From contig NW_026947683.1 in NCBI RefSeq assembly GCF_034190915.1, positions 310,001 to 374,000 on the forward strand: DNA of 64,000 nucleotides. Reading direction: 5' to 3'. The notes below the pieces were generated by a model. That model saw only the letters and a list, made by a program, of their open reading frames with translations. It was not told the origin of the DNA and did not search any database. Positions within the stretch are counted from its first letter, which is position 1; each line of letters starts with the position of its first letter. This document shows positions 15,470 to 29,397 of this stretch, piece after piece. This DNA is from Cavia porcellus (Eukaryota > Chordata > Mammalia > Rodentia > Caviidae). Both the position numbers and the translations under genes were made by a program.

Positions 15470-15534
15470 ACTCCTACTAGGGAATCTAATGTAACACACA
15501 CATACAATGCGCACCACCCCGTGATGTTTTTCTC
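15470..15534. repeat. 65-bp marker monomer, subtype 2
   Basis: Carries CTAGGGAATC (T to G at monomer position 12) as well as the CC loss. The next monomer has AATG rather than the GATTG found after subtype 1. Opens unit B1. Confidence 0.95.
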
Positions 15535-17544
15535 ACTCCTACTAGTGAATGTAATGTAACACACACCCATACAATGCGCACCACCCCGTGATGTTTTTCT
15601 CACTCCTACTAGTGAATCTAATGTAACACAAACCCATACAATGCGCACCACCCCGTGATGTTTTTCTCACTCCTACTAGTGATTGTAATATAACACACAC
15701 CCATACAATGCGCACCACCCCGTGATGTTTTTCTCACTCCTACTAGTGAATGTAATGTAACACACACCCATACAATGCGCACCACCCCGTGATGTTTTTC
15801 TCACTCCTACTAGTGAATCTAATGTAACACACACCCATACAATGCGCACCACCCCGTGATGATTTTCTCACTCCTACTAGTGAATCTAATGTAACACACA
15901 CCCATACAATGCGCACCACCCCGTGATGTTTTTCTCACTCCTACTAGTGTATGTAATGTAACACACACCCATACAATGCGCACCACCCCGTGATGTTTTT
16001 CTCACTGCTACTAGTGAATGTAATGTAACACACACCCATACAATGCGCACCACCCCGTGATGTTTTTCTCACTCCTACTAGTGAATGTAATGTAACACAC
16101 ACCCATACAATGCGCACCTCCCCGTGATGTTTTTCTCACTCCTAGTAGTGAATCTAATGTAACACACACCCATAAAATGCGCACCACCCCGTGATGTTTT
16201 TCTCACTCCTACTAGTGAATCTAATGTAACACACACCCATAAAATGCGCACCACCCCGTGATGTTTTTCTCACTCCTACTAGTGAATCTAATGTAACACA
16301 CACCCATAAAATGCGCACCACCCCGTGATGTTTTTGTCACTCCTACTAGTGAATCTAATGTAACACACACCCATACAATGCGCACCACCCCGTGGTGTTT
16401 TTCTCACTCCTACTAGTGAATCTAATGTAACACACACCCATACAATGCGCACCACCCCGTGATGTTTTTCTCACTCCTACTAGTGAATGTAATGTAACAC
16501 ACAGCCATACAATGCGCACCACCCCGTGATGTTTTTCTCACTCCTACTAGTGAATGTAATGTAACACACACCCATACAATGCGCACCACCCCGTGATGTT
16601 TTTCTCACTCCTACTAGTGAATGTAATGTAACACACACCCATACAATGCGCACCACCCCGTGATGTTTTTCTCACTCCTACTAGTGAATCTAATGTAACA
16701 CACACCCATACAATGCGCACCACCCCGTGATGTTTTTCTCACTCCTACTAGTGAATGTAATTTAACACACACCCATACAATGCGCACCACCCCGTGATGA
16801 TTTACTCACTCCTACTAGTGAATCTAATGTAACACACACCCATACAATGCGCACCACCCCGTGATGTTTTTCTCACTCCTACTAGTGAATCTAATGTAAC
16901 ACACACCCATACAATGCGCACCACCCCGTGATGTTTTTCTCACTCCTACTAGTGAATCTAATGTAACACACACCCATACAATGCGCACCACCCCGTGATG
17001 TTTTTCTCACTCCTACTAGTGAATGTAATGTAACACACACCCATACAATGCGCACCACCCCGTGATGTTTTTCTCACTCCTTCTAGTGAATCTAATGTAA
17101 CACACACCCATACAATGCGCACCACCCCGTGATGTTTTTCTCACTCCTACTAGTGAATGTAATGTAACACACACCCATACAATGCGCACCACCCCGTGAT
17201 GTTTTTCTCACTCCTACTAGTGAATCTAATGTAACACACACCCATACAATGCGCACCACCCCGTGATGTTTTTCTCACTCCTACTAGTGAATCTAATGTA
17301 ACACACACCAATACAATGCGCACCACCCCGTGATGTTTTTCTCACTCCTACTAGTGAATGTAATGTAACACACACCCATACAATGCGCACCACCCCGTGA
17401 TGTTTTTCTCACTCCTACTAGTGAATCTAATGTAACACACACCCATACAATGCGCACCACCCCGTGATGTTTTTCTCACTCCTACTAGTGATTGTAATGT
17501 AACACACACCCATACAATGCGCACCACCCCGTGATGTTTTTCTC

Positions 17545-18013
17545 ACACCTACTGGTGAATGTAATGTAACACACACCCATACAATGCGCACCACCCCGTG
17601 ATGTTTTTCTCACTCCTACTGGTGAATGTAATGTAACACACACCCATACAATGCGCACCACCCCGTGATGTTTTTCTCACTCCTACTGGTGAATCTAATG
17701 TAACACACACCCGTACAATGCGCACCACCCCGTGATGTTTTTCTCACCCCTTCTAGTGAATCTAATGTAACACACACCCGTACAATGCGCACCACCCCGT
17801 GATGTTTTTCTCACCCCTACTAGTGAATGTAATGTAACACACACCCATACAATGCGCACCACCCCGTGATGTTTTTCTCACCCCAACTAGTGAATCTAAT
17901 GTAACACACACCCATACAATGCGCACCACCCCGTGATGTTTTTCTCACTCCTTCTAGTGAACCTAATGTAACAAACACCCATACAATGCGCACCACCCCG
18001 TGATGTTTTTCTC
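17545..18013. repeat. CCCCTTCT cassette 1, seven monomers
   Basis: Defines the cassette: monomer starts ACACCTACTGG, ACTCCTACTGG (position-17 G), ACTCCTACTGG (position-17 C, CCCGTAC), ACCCCTTCTAG (CCCGTAC, at 17746), ACCCCTACTAG, ACCCCAACTAG, then ACTCCTTCTAG with GAACC and AACAAACACC. In this copy the CCCCTTCT monomer still has AACACACACC. Confidence 0.88.
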
Positions 18014-18281
18014 ACTCCTACTAGTGAACGTAATGTAACACACACCCATACAATGCGCACCACCCCGTGATGTTTTTCTCACTCCTACTAGTGAATCTAA
18101 TGTAACACACACCCATACAATGCGCACCACCCCGTGATGTTTTTCTCACTACTACTAGTGAATCTAATGTAACACACACCCATACAATGTGCACCACCCC
18201 GTGATGTTTTTCTCACTACTACTAGTGAATGTAATGTAACACACACCCATACAATGCGCACCACCCCGTGATGTTTTTCTC

Positions 18282-19755
18282 ACTCCTACTAGTGAATGTA
18301 ATGTAACACACACCCATACAATGCGAACCACCCCGTGATGTTTTTCTCACTCCTACTAGTGAATGTAATGTAACACACACCCATACAATGCGCACCACCC
18401 CGTGATGTTTTTCTCACTCCTAGTAGTGAATCTAATGTAACACACACCCATACAATGCGCACCACCCCGTGATGTTTTTCTCACTCCTACTAGTGAATGT
18501 AATGTAACACACACCCATACAATGCGCACCACCCCGTGATGTTTTTCTCACTCCTACTAGTGAATGTAATGTAACACACACCCATACAATGCGCACCACC
18601 CCGTGATGATTTTCTCACTCCTACTAGTGAATGTAATTTAACACACACCCATACAATGCGCACCACCCCGTGATGTTTTTCTCACTCCTACTAGTGAATC
18701 TAATGTAACACACACTCATACAATGCGCACCACCCCGTGATGTTTTTCTCACTCCTTCTAGTGAATCTAATGTAACACACACCCATACAATGCGCACCAC
18801 CCCGTGATGTTTTTCTCACTCCTACTAGTGAATCTAATGTAACACACACCCATACAATGCGCACCACCCCGTGATGCTTTTCTCACTCCTACTAGTGAAT
18901 GTAATGTAACACACACCCATACAATGCGCACCACCCCGTGATGCTTTTCTCACTCCTACTAGTGAATGTAATGTAACACACACCCATACAATGCGCACCA
19001 CCCCGTGATGTTTTTCTCACTCCTACTAGTGAATGTAATGTAACACACACCCATACAATGCGTACCACCCCGTGATGTTTTTCTCACTCCTACTAGTGAA
19101 TGTAATGTAACACACACCCATACAATGCGCACCACCCCGTGATGTTTTTCTCACTCCTACTAGTGTATGTAATGTAACACACACCCATACAATGCGCACC
19201 ACCCCGTGATGTTTTTCTCACTGCTACTAGTGAATGTAATGTAACACACACCCATACAATGCGCACCACCCCGTGATGTTTTTCTCACTCCTACTAGTGA
19301 ATGTAATGTAACACACACCCATACAATGCGCACCTCCCCGTGATGTTTTTCTCACTCCTAGTAGTGAATCTAATGTAACACACACTCATAAAATGCGCAC
19401 CACCCCGTGATGTTTTTCTCACTCCTACTACTGAATCTAATGTAACACACACCCATACAATGCGCACCACCCCGTGATGTTTTTGTCACTCCTACTAGTG
19501 AATCTAATGTAACACACACCCATAAAATGCGCACCACCCCGTGATGTTTTTGTCACTCCTACTAGTGAATCTAATGTAACACACACCCATACAATGCGCA
19601 CCACCCCGTGATGTTTTTCTCACTCCTACTAGTGAATGTAATGTAACACACACCCATACAATACGCACCACCCCGTGATGTTTTTCTCACTCCTACTAGT
19701 GAATGTAATGTAACACACACCCATACAATGCGCACCACCCCGTGATGTTTTTCTC
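18282..19755. repeat. S module in unit B1, about 22 monomers
   Basis: Begins at a GCGAACC monomer after two ACTACTACT monomers. Contains CACACTCAT (18716), paired GATGCTTTTC, GCGTACC, CTAGTGTATG, ACTGCTACT and two TTTTTGTCAC monomers. The right edge is approximate. Confidence 0.75.
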
Positions 19756-19889
19756 ACTCCTACTAGTGAATGTAATGTAACACACACCCATACAATGCGC
19801 ACCACCCCGTGATGTTTTTCTCACTCCTACTAGTGAATGTAATGTAACACACACCCATACAATGCGCACCACCCCGTGATGTTTTTCTC

Positions 19890-19954
19890 ACTCCTACTAG
19901 TGAATCTAATGTAACACACACATACAATGCGCACCACCCCGTGATGTTTTTCTC
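19890..19954. repeat. 65-bp marker monomer, subtype 1 inside zone B
   Basis: Keeps CTAGTGAATC and is followed by GATTG, as in zone A, though its neighbours on both sides in the unit order are subtype 2. Confidence 0.95.
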
Positions 19955-20758
19955 ACTCCTACTAGTGATTGTAATGTAACACACACCCATACAATGCGCA
20001 CCACCCCGTGATGTTTTTCTCACTCCTACTAGTGAATCTAATGTAACACACACCCATACAATGCGCACCACCCCGTGATGTTTTTCTCACTCCTACTAGT
20101 GAATCTAATGTAACACAAACCCATACAATGCGCACCACCCCGTGATGTTTTTCTCACTCCTACTAGTGATTGTAATGTAACACACACCCATACAATGCGC
20201 ACCACCCCGTGATGTTTTTCTCACTCCTACTAGTGAATGTAATGTAACACACACCCATACAATGCGCACCACCCCGTGATGTTTTTCTCACTCCTACTAG
20301 TGAATGTAATTTAACACACACCCATACAATGCGCACCACCCCGTGATGATTTTCTCACTCCTACTAGTGAATCTAATGTAACACACACCCATACAATGCG
20401 CACCACCCCGTGATGTTTTTCTCACTCCTACTAGTGAATGTAATGTAACACACACCCATACAATGCGCACCACCCCGTGGTGTTTTTCTCACTCCTACTA
20501 GTGAATGTAATGTAACACACACCCATACAATGCGCACCACCCCGTGATGTTTTTCTCACTCCTACTAGTGAATGTAATGTAACACACACCCATACAATGC
20601 GCACCACCCCGTGATGTTTTTCTCACTCCTACTAGTGAATCTAATGTAACACACACCCATACAATGCGCACCACCCCGTGATGTTTTTCTCACTCTTACT
20701 AGTGAATGTAATGTAACACACACCCATACAATGCGCACCACCCCGTGATGTTTTTCAC

Positions 20759-21629
20759 ACTCCTACTAGTGAATCTAATGTAACACACACCCATAAAATG
20801 CGCACCACCCCGTGATGTTTTTCTCACTCCTACTAGTGAATGTAATGTAACACACACCCATACAATGCGCACCACCCCGTGATGTTTTTCTCACTCCTAC
20901 TAGTGAATGTAATGTAACACACACCCATACAATGCGCACCTCCCGGTGATGTTTTTCTCACTCCTAGTAGTGAATGTAATGTAACACACACCCATACAAT
21001 GCGCACCACCCCGTGATGTTTTTCTCACTCCTAGTAGTGAATCTAATGTAACACACACCCATACAATGCGCACCACCCCGTGATGTTTTTCTCACTCCTA
21101 CTAGTGAATGTAATGTAACACACACCCATACAATGCGCACCACCCCGTGATGTTTTTCTCACTCCTCTTAGTGAATGTAATGTAACACACACCCATACAA
21201 TGCGCACCACCCCGTGATGTTTTTCTCACTCGTACTAGTGAATGTAATGTAACACACACCCATACAATGCGCACCACCCCGTGATGTTTTTCTCACTCCT
21301 ACTAGTGAATGTAATGTAACACACACCCATACAATGCGCACCACCCCGTGATGTTTTTCTCACTCCTACTAGTGAATGTAATGTAACACACACCCATACA
21401 ATGCGCACCACCCCGTGATGTTTTTCTCACTCCTACTAGTGAATGTAATGTAACACACACCCATACAATGCGCACCACCCCGTGATGTTTTTCTCACTCC
21501 TACTAGTGAATGTAATGTGAAACACACCCATACAATGCGCACCACCCCGTGATGTTTTTCTCACTCCTACTAGTGAATGTAATGTGACACACACCCATAC
21601 AATGCGCACCACCCCGTGATGTTTTTCTC
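20759..21629. repeat. Q module, 13 monomers, in unit B2
   Basis: Marks at 20945 (CCCGG), 21496 (GTGAAACAC) and 21563 (GTGACACAC). It is followed by one plain monomer and then ACTGCTACT, without the ACACAAAACC monomer present in A2. Confidence 0.87.
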
Positions 21630-23170
21630 ACTCCTACTAGTGAATGTAATGTAACACACACCCATACAATGCGCACCACCCCGTGATGTTTTTCTCACTG
21701 CTACTAGTGAATCTAATGTAACACACACCCATACAATGCGCACCACCCCATGATGTTTTTCTCACTCCTACTAGTGAATGTAATGTAACACACACCCATA
21801 CAATGCGCACCACCCCGTGATGTTTTTCTCACTCCTACTAGTGAATGTAATGTAACACACACCCATACAATGCGCACCACCCCGTGATGTTTTTCTCACT
21901 CCTACTAGTGAATGTAATGTAACACACACCCATACAATGCGCACCACCCCGTGATGTTTTTCTCACTCCTACTAGTGAATGTAATGTAACACACACCCAT
22001 ACAATGCGCACCACCCCGTGATGTTTTTCTCACTCCTAGTAGTGAATCTAATGTAACACACACCCATACAATGCGCACCACCCCGTGATGTTTTTCTCAC
22101 TCCTACTAGTGAATCTAATGTAACACACACCCATAAAATGCGCACCATCCCGTGATGTTTTTCTCACTCCTACTAGTGAATCTAATGTAACACACACCCA
22201 TACAATGCGCACCACCCCGTGATGTTTTTCTCACTCCTACTAGTGAATCTAATGTAACACACACCCATGCAATGCGCACCACCCCGTGATGTTTTTCTCA
22301 CCCCTACTAGTGAATGTAATTTAACACACACCCATACAATGCGCACCACCCCGTGATGATTTACTCACTCCTACTAGTGAATCTAATGTAACACACACCC
22401 ATACAATGCGCACCACCCCGTGATGTTTTTCTCACTCCTTCTAGTGAATCTAATGTAACACACACCCATACAATGCGCACCACCCCGTGATGTTTTTCTC
22501 ACTCCTACTAGTGAATCTAATGTAACACACACCCATACAATGCGCACCACCCCGTGATGTTTTTCTCACTCCTACTAGTGAATGTAATGTAACACACACC
22601 CATACAATGCGCACCTCCCCGTGATGTTTTTCTCACTCCTACTAGTGAATCTAATGTAACACACACCCATACAATGCGCACCACCCCGTGATGTTTTTCT
22701 CACTCCTACTAGTGAATGTAATGTAACACACACCCATACAATGCGCACCACCCCGTGATGTTTTTCTCACTCTTACAAGTGAATGTAATGTAACACACAC
22801 CCATACAATGCGCACCACCCCGTGATGTTTTTCTCACTCCTACTAGTGAATGTAATGTAACACACACCCATACAATGCGCACCACCCCGTGATGTTTTTC
22901 TCACTCCTACTAGTGAATGTAATGTAACACACACCCATACAATGCGCACATCCCCATGATGTTTTTCTCACTCCTAGTAGTGAATCTAATGTAACACACA
23001 CCCATACAATGCGCACCACCCCGTGATGATTTTCTCACTCCTACTAGTGAATCTAATGTAACACACACCCATAAAATGCGCACCATCCCGTGATGTTTTT
23101 CTCACTCCTACTAGTGAATCTAATGTAACACACACCCATACAATGCGCACCACCCCGTGATGTTTTTCTC

Positions 23171-23235
23171 ACTCCTACTAGGGAATCTAATGTAACACAC
23201 ACATACAATGCGCACCACCCCGTGATGTTTTTCTC
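23171..23235. repeat. 65-bp marker monomer, subtype 2
   Basis: CTAGGGAATC with the CC loss. Opens unit B3. Confidence 0.95.
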
Positions 23236-25312
23236 ACTCCTACTAGTGAATGTAATGTAACACACACCCATACAATGCGCACCACCCCGTGATGTTTTTC
23301 TCACTCCTACTAGTGAATCTAATGTAACACAAACCCATACAATGCGCACCACCCCGTGATGTTTTTCTCACTCCTACTAGTGATTGTAATATAACACACA
23401 CCCATACAATGCGCACCACCCCGTGATGTTTTTCTCACTCCTACTAGTGAATGTAATGTAACACACACCCATACAATGCGCACCACCCCGTGATGTTTTT
23501 CTCACTCCTACTAGTGAATCTAATGTAACACACACCCATACAATGCGCACCACCCCGTGATGATTTTCTCACTCCTACTAGTGAATCTAATGTAACACAC
23601 ACCCATACAATGCGCACCACCCCGTGATGTTTTTCTCACTCCTACTAGTGTATGTAATGTAACACACACCCATACAATGCGCACCACCCCGTGATGTTTT
23701 TCTCACTGCTACTAGTGAATGTAATGTAACACACACCCATACAATGCGCACCACCCCGTGATGTTTTTCTCACTCCTACTAGTGAATGTAATGTAACACA
23801 CACCCATACAATGCGCACCTCCCCGTGATGTTTTTCTCACTCCTAGTAGTGAATCTAATGTAACACACACCCATAAAATGCGCACCACCCCGTGATGTTT
23901 TTCTCACTCCTACTAGTGAATCTAATGTAACACACACCCATAAAATGCGCACCACCCCGTGATGTTTTTCTCACTCCTACTAGTGAATCTAATGTAACAC
24001 ACACCCATAAAATGCGCACCACCCCGTGATGTTTTTGTCACTCCTACTAGTGAATCTAATGTAACACACACCCATACAATGCGCACCACCCCGTGGTGTT
24101 TTTCTCACTCCTACTAGTGAATCTAATGTAACACACACCCATACAATGCGCACCACCCCGTGATGTTTTTCTCACTTCTACTAGTGAATGTAATGTAACA
24201 CACAGCCATACAATGCGCACCACCCCGTGATGTTTTTCTCACTCCTACTAGTGAATGTAATGTAACACACACCCATACAATGCGCACCACCCCGTGATGT
24301 TTTTCTCACTCCTACTAGTGAATGTAATGTAACACACACCCATACAATGCGCACCACCCCGTGATGTTTTTCTCACTCCTACTAGTGAATCTAATGTAAC
24401 ACACACCCATACAATGCGCACCACCCCGTGATGTTTTTCTCACTCCTACTAGTGAATGTAATTTAACACACACCCATACAATGCGCACCACCCCGTGATG
24501 ATTTACTCACTCCTACTAGTGAATCTAATGTAACACACACCCATACAATGCGCACCACCCCGTGATGTTTTTCTCACTCCTACTAGTGAATCTAATGTAA
24601 CACACACCCATACAATGCGCACCACCCCGTGATGTTTTTCTCACTCCTACTAGTGAATCTAATGTAACACACACCCATACAATGCGCACCACCCCGTGAT
24701 GTTTTTCTCACTCCTACTAGTGAATGTAATGTAACACACACCCATACAATGCGCACCACCCCGTGATGTTTTTCTCACTCCTTCTAGTGAATCTAATGTA
24801 ACACACACCCATACAATGCGCACCACCCCGTGATGTTTTTCTCACTCCTACTAGTGAATCTAATGTAACACACACCCATACAATGCGCACCACCCCGTGA
24901 TGTTTTTCTCACTCCTACTAGTGAATGTAATGTAACACACACCCATACAATGCGCACCACCCCGTGATGTTTTTCTCACTCCTACTAGTGAATCTAATGT
25001 AACACACACCCATACAATGCGCACCACCCCGTGATGTTTTTCTCACTCCTATTAGTGAATCTAATGTAACACACACCCATACAATGCGCACCACCCCGTG
25101 ATGTTTTTCTCACTCCTACTAGTGAATGTAATGTAACACACACCCATACAATGCGCACCACCCCGTGATGTTTTTCTCACTCCTACTAGTGAATCTAATG
25201 TAACACACACCCATACAATGCGCACCACCCCGTGATGTTTTTCTCACTCCTACTAGTGATTGTAATGTAACACACACCCATACAATGCGCACCACCCCGT
25301 GATGTTTTTCTC

Positions 25313-25781
25313 ACACCTACTGGTGAATGTAATGTAACACACACCCATAGAATGCGCACCACACCGTGATGTTTTTCTCACTCCTACTGGTGAATGTAAT
25401 GTAACACACACCCATACAATGCGCAGCACCCCGTGATGTTTTTCTCACTCCTACTGGTGAATCTAATGTAACACACACCCGTACAATGCGCACCACCCCG
25501 TGATGTTTTTCTCACCCCTTCTAGTGAATCTAATGTAACACACACCCGTACAATGCGCACCACCCCGTGATGTTTTTCTCACCCCTACTAGTGAATGTAA
25601 TGTAACACACACCCATACAATGCGCACCACCCCGTGATGTTTTTCTCACCCCAACTAGTGAATCTAATGTAACACACACCCATACAATGCGCACCACCCC
25701 GTGATGTTTTTCTCACTCCTTCTAGTGAACCTAATGTAACAAACACCCATACAATGCGCACCACCCCGTGATGTTTTTCTC
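25313..25781. repeat. CCCCTTCT cassette 2
   Basis: Diagnostic monomer at 25514. Private changes are CATAGAATG and CACCACACC in the first monomer and GCGCAGCACC in the second; B4 shares only the GCGCAGCACC change. Confidence 0.86.
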
Positions 25782-26317
25782 ACTCCTACTAGTGAACGTA
25801 ATGTAACACACACCCATACAATGCGCACCACCCCGTGATGTTTTTCTCACTCCTACTAGTGAATCTAATGTAACACACACCCATACAATGCGCACCACCC
25901 CGTGATGTTTTTCTCACTACTACTAGTGAATCTAATGTAACACACACCCATACAATGTGCACCACCCCGTGATGTTTTTCTCACTACTACTAGTGAATGT
26001 AATGTAACACACACCCATACAATGCGCACCACCCCGTGATGTTTTTCTCACTCCTACTAGTGAATGTAATGTAACACACACCCATACAATGCGCACCACC
26101 CCGTGATGTTTTTCTCACTCCTACTAGTGAATGTAATGTAACACACACCCATACAATGCGCACCACCCCGTGATGTTTTTCTCACTCCTACTAGTGAATC
26201 TAATGTAACACACACCCATACAATGCGCACCACCCCGTGATGTTTTTCTCACTCTTACTAGTGAATGTAATGTAACACACACCCATACAATGCGCACCAC
26301 CCCGTGATGTTTTTCAC

Positions 26318-27188
26318 ACTCCTACTAGTGAATCTAATGTAACACACACCCATAAAATGCGCACCACCCCGTGATGTTTTTCTCACTCCTACTAGTGAAT
26401 GTAATGTAACACACACCCATACAATGCGCACCACCCCGTGATGTTTTTCTCACTCCTACTAGTGAATGTAATGTAACACACACCCATACAATGCGCACCT
26501 CCCGGTGATGTTTTTCTCACTCCTAGTAGTGAATGTAATGTAACACACACCCATACAATGCGCACCACCCCGTGATGTTTTTCTCACTCCTAGTAGTGAA
26601 TCTAATGTAACACACACCCATACAATGCGCACCACCCCGTGATGTTTTTCTCACTCCTACTAGTGAATGTAATGTAACACACACCCATACAATGCGCACC
26701 ACCCCGTGATGTTTTTCTCACTCCTCTTAGTGAATGTAATGTAACACACACCCATACAATGCGCACCACCCCGTGATGTTTTTCTCACTCGTACTAGTGA
26801 ATGTAATGTAACACACACCCATACAATGCGCACCACCCCGTGATGTTTTTCTCACTCCTACTAGTGAATGTAATGTAACACACACCCATACAATGCGCAC
26901 CACCCCGTGATGTTTTTCTCACTCCTACTAGTGAATGTAATGTAACACACACCCATACAATGCGCACCACCCCGTGATGTTTTTCTCACTCCTACTAGTG
27001 AATGTAATGTAACACACACCCATACAATGCGCACCACCCCGTGATGTTTTTCTCACTCCTACTAGTGAATGTAATGTGAAACACACCCATACAATGCGCA
27101 CCACCCCGTGATGTTTTTCTCACTCCTACTAGTGAATGTAATGTGACACACACCCATACAATGCGCACCACCCCGTGATGTTTTTCTC
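26318..27188. repeat. Q module, 13 monomers, in unit B3
   Basis: Marks at 26504, 27055 and 27122, with the same right-hand junction as the B2 copy. This makes B2 and B3 sister copies 5559 bp apart. Confidence 0.87.
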
Positions 27189-27657
27189 ACTCCTACTAGT
27201 GAATGTAATGTAACACACACCCATACAATGCGCACCACCCCGTGATGTTTTTCTCACTGCTACTAGTGAATCTAATGTAACACACACCCATACAATGCGC
27301 ACCACCCCGTGATGTTTTTCTCACTCCTACTAGTGAATGTAATGTAACACACACCCATACAATGCGCACCACCCCGTGATGTTTTTCTCACTCCTACTAG
27401 TGAATGTAATGTAACACACACCCATACAATGCGCACCACCCCGTGATGTTTTTCTCACTCCTACTAGTGAATGTAATGTAACACACACCCATACAATGCG
27501 CACCACCCCGTGATGCTTTTCTCACTCCTACTAGTGAATGTAATGTAACACACACCCATACAATGCGCACCACCCCGTGATGTTTTTCTCACTCCTAGTA
27601 GTGAATCTAATGTAACACACACCCATACAATGCGCACCACCCCGTGATGTTTTTCTC

Positions 27658-28327
27658 ACTCCTACTAGTGAATCTAATGTAACACACACCCATAAAATGC
27701 GCACCATCCCGTGATGTTTTTCTCACTCCTACTAGTGAATCTAATGTAACACACACCCATACAATGCGCACCACCCCGTGATGTTTTTCTCACTCCTACT
27801 AGTGAATCTAATGTAACACACACCCATGCAATGCGCACCACCCCGTGATGTTTTTCTCACCCCTACTAGTGAATGTAATTTAACACACACCCATACAATG
27901 CGCACCACCCCGTGATGATTTACTCACTCCTACTAGTGAATCTAATGTAACACACACCCATACAATGCGCACCACCCCGTGATGTTTTTCTCACTCCTTC
28001 TAGTGAATCTAATGTAACACACACCCATACAATGCGCACCACCCCGTGATGTTTTTCTCACTCCTACTAGTGAATCTAATGTAACACACACCCATACAAT
28101 GCGCACCACCCCGTGATGTTTTTCTCACTCCTACTAGTGAATGTAATGTAACACACACCCATACAATGCGCACCTCCCCGTGATGTTTTTCTCACTCCTA
28201 CTAGTGAATCTAATGTAACACACACCCATACAATGCGCACCACCCCGTGATGTTTTTCTCACTCCTACTAGTGAATGTAATGTAACACACACCCATACAA
28301 TGCGCACCACCCCGTGATGTTTTTCTC
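27658..28327. repeat. Ten-monomer parent of a local duplication
   Basis: Runs from the CATAAAATG/CACCATCCC monomer to just before the CTTACAAG monomer. Its content recurs, rearranged, from 28328. Confidence 0.75.
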
Positions 28328-28394
28328 ACTCTTACAAGTGAATGTAATGTAACACACACCCATACAATGCGCACCATCCCGTGATGTTTTTCTC
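28328..28394. repeat. Hybrid monomer, CTTACAAG left half, CACCATCCC right half
   Basis: The left side (CTTACAAG, G at 17, CATACAATG) is the type normally followed by CACCACCCC. The right side (T at position 50) belongs to the monomer found at 27658. The switch lies between monomer positions 38 and 50, roughly 28365-28377, which fits unequal crossover ten monomers out of register. Confidence 0.75.
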
Positions 28395-28528
28395 ACTCCT
28401 ACTAGTGAATCTAATGTAACACACACCCATACAATGCGCACCACCCCGTGATGTTTTTCTCACTCCTACTAGTGAATCTAATGTAACACACACCCATGCA
28501 ATGCGCACCACCCCGTGATGTTTTTCTC

Positions 28529-28595
28529 ACCCCTACTAGTGAATCTAATGTAACACACACCCATACAATGCGCACCACCCCGTGATGTTTTTCTC
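28529..28595. repeat. Hybrid monomer within a two-monomer duplication
   Basis: Starts ACCCCTACTAG, elsewhere linked to AATTTAAC and GATGATTTAC, but continues as an ordinary position-17 C monomer. CATGCAATG monomers sit on both sides (28462 and 28596), so a 134-bp duplication joined here. Confidence 0.72.
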
Positions 28596-28997
28596 ACTCC
28601 TACTAGTGAATCTAATGTAACACACACCCATGCAATGCGCACCACCCCGTGATGTTTTTCTCACCCCTACTAGTGAATGTAATTTAACACACACCCATAC
28701 AATGCGCACCACCCCGTGATGATTTACTCACTCCTACTAGTGAATCTAATGTAACACACACCCATACAATGCGCACCACCCCGTGATGTTTTTCTCACTC
28801 CTTCTAGTGAATGTAATGTAACACACACCCATACAATGCGCACCACCCCGTGATGTTTTTCTCACTCCTACTAGTGAATCTAATGTAACACACACCCATA
28901 CAATGCGCACCACCCCGTGATGTTTTTCTCACTCCTACTAGTGAATGTAATGTAACACACACCCATACAATGCGCACCTCCCCGTGATGTTTTTCTC

Positions 28998-29064
28998 ACT
29001 CCTACTAGTGAATCTAATGTAACACACACCCATACAAGGCGCACCACCTCGTGATTTTTTTCTC
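28998..29064. repeat. Divergent monomer
   Basis: Carries CAAGGCGC, CACCTCGTG and a T7 tract (GATTTTTTTC), a combination seen nowhere else, in a region where the other units have an ordinary monomer. Confidence 0.8.
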
Positions 29065-29332
29065 ACTCCTACTAGTGAATGTAATGTAACACACACCCAT
29101 ACAATGCGCACATCCCCATGATGTTTTTCTCACTCCTAGTAGTGAATCTAATGTAACACACACCCATACAATGCGCACCACCCCGTGATGATTTTCTCAC
29201 TCCTACTAGTGAATCTAATGTAACACACACCCATAAAATGCGCACCATCCCGTGATGTTTTTCTCACTCCTACTAGTGAATCTAATGTAACACACACCCA
29301 TACAATGCGCACCACCCCGTGATGTTTTTCTC

Positions 29333-29397
29333 ACTCCTACTAGGGAATCTAATGTAACACACACATACAATGCGCACCACCCCGTGATGTTTTTCTC
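29333..29397. repeat. 65-bp marker monomer, subtype 2
   Basis: CTAGGGAATC with the CC loss, 6162 bp after the previous one. Opens unit B4. Confidence 0.95.

Larger units (their letters stand above)
15470..19889. repeat. HOR unit B1, 66 monomers, with cassette and S module
   Basis: Opens with the second subtype of 65-bp monomer (CTAGGGAATC instead of CTAGTGAATC). It contains a run of three monomers with CATAAAATG (about 16150-16310), the first CCCCTTCT cassette (17545-18013) and the first S module. Its cassette-to-S portion matches unit B4 at a constant offset of 13930 bp, while B3 between them is built differently after the cassette. Confidence 0.85.
19890..23170. repeat. HOR unit B2, 49 monomers, A-type with Q
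   Basis: Reverts to the first 65-bp subtype and to zone-A composition: it holds a Q module (20759-21629), then ACTGCTACT, CATGCAATG and CTTACAAG monomers in the order seen in A2 and A4. It has no CCCCTTCT cassette. An A-type unit between two B-type units argues for block exchange rather than a simple left-to-right gradient. Confidence 0.85.
23171..29332. repeat. HOR unit B3, 92 monomers, cassette fused to Q-type half
   Basis: The longest unit (6162 bp). Its first part is B1-like through the cassette (25313-25781). Near 26184 it switches to A-type material with a Q module (26318-27188). Its tail (28328-28730) carries a local 10-monomer duplication with hybrid monomers, and the divergent monomer at 28998. 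It looks like a fusion of a B1-like front with a B2-like back. Confidence 0.86.
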
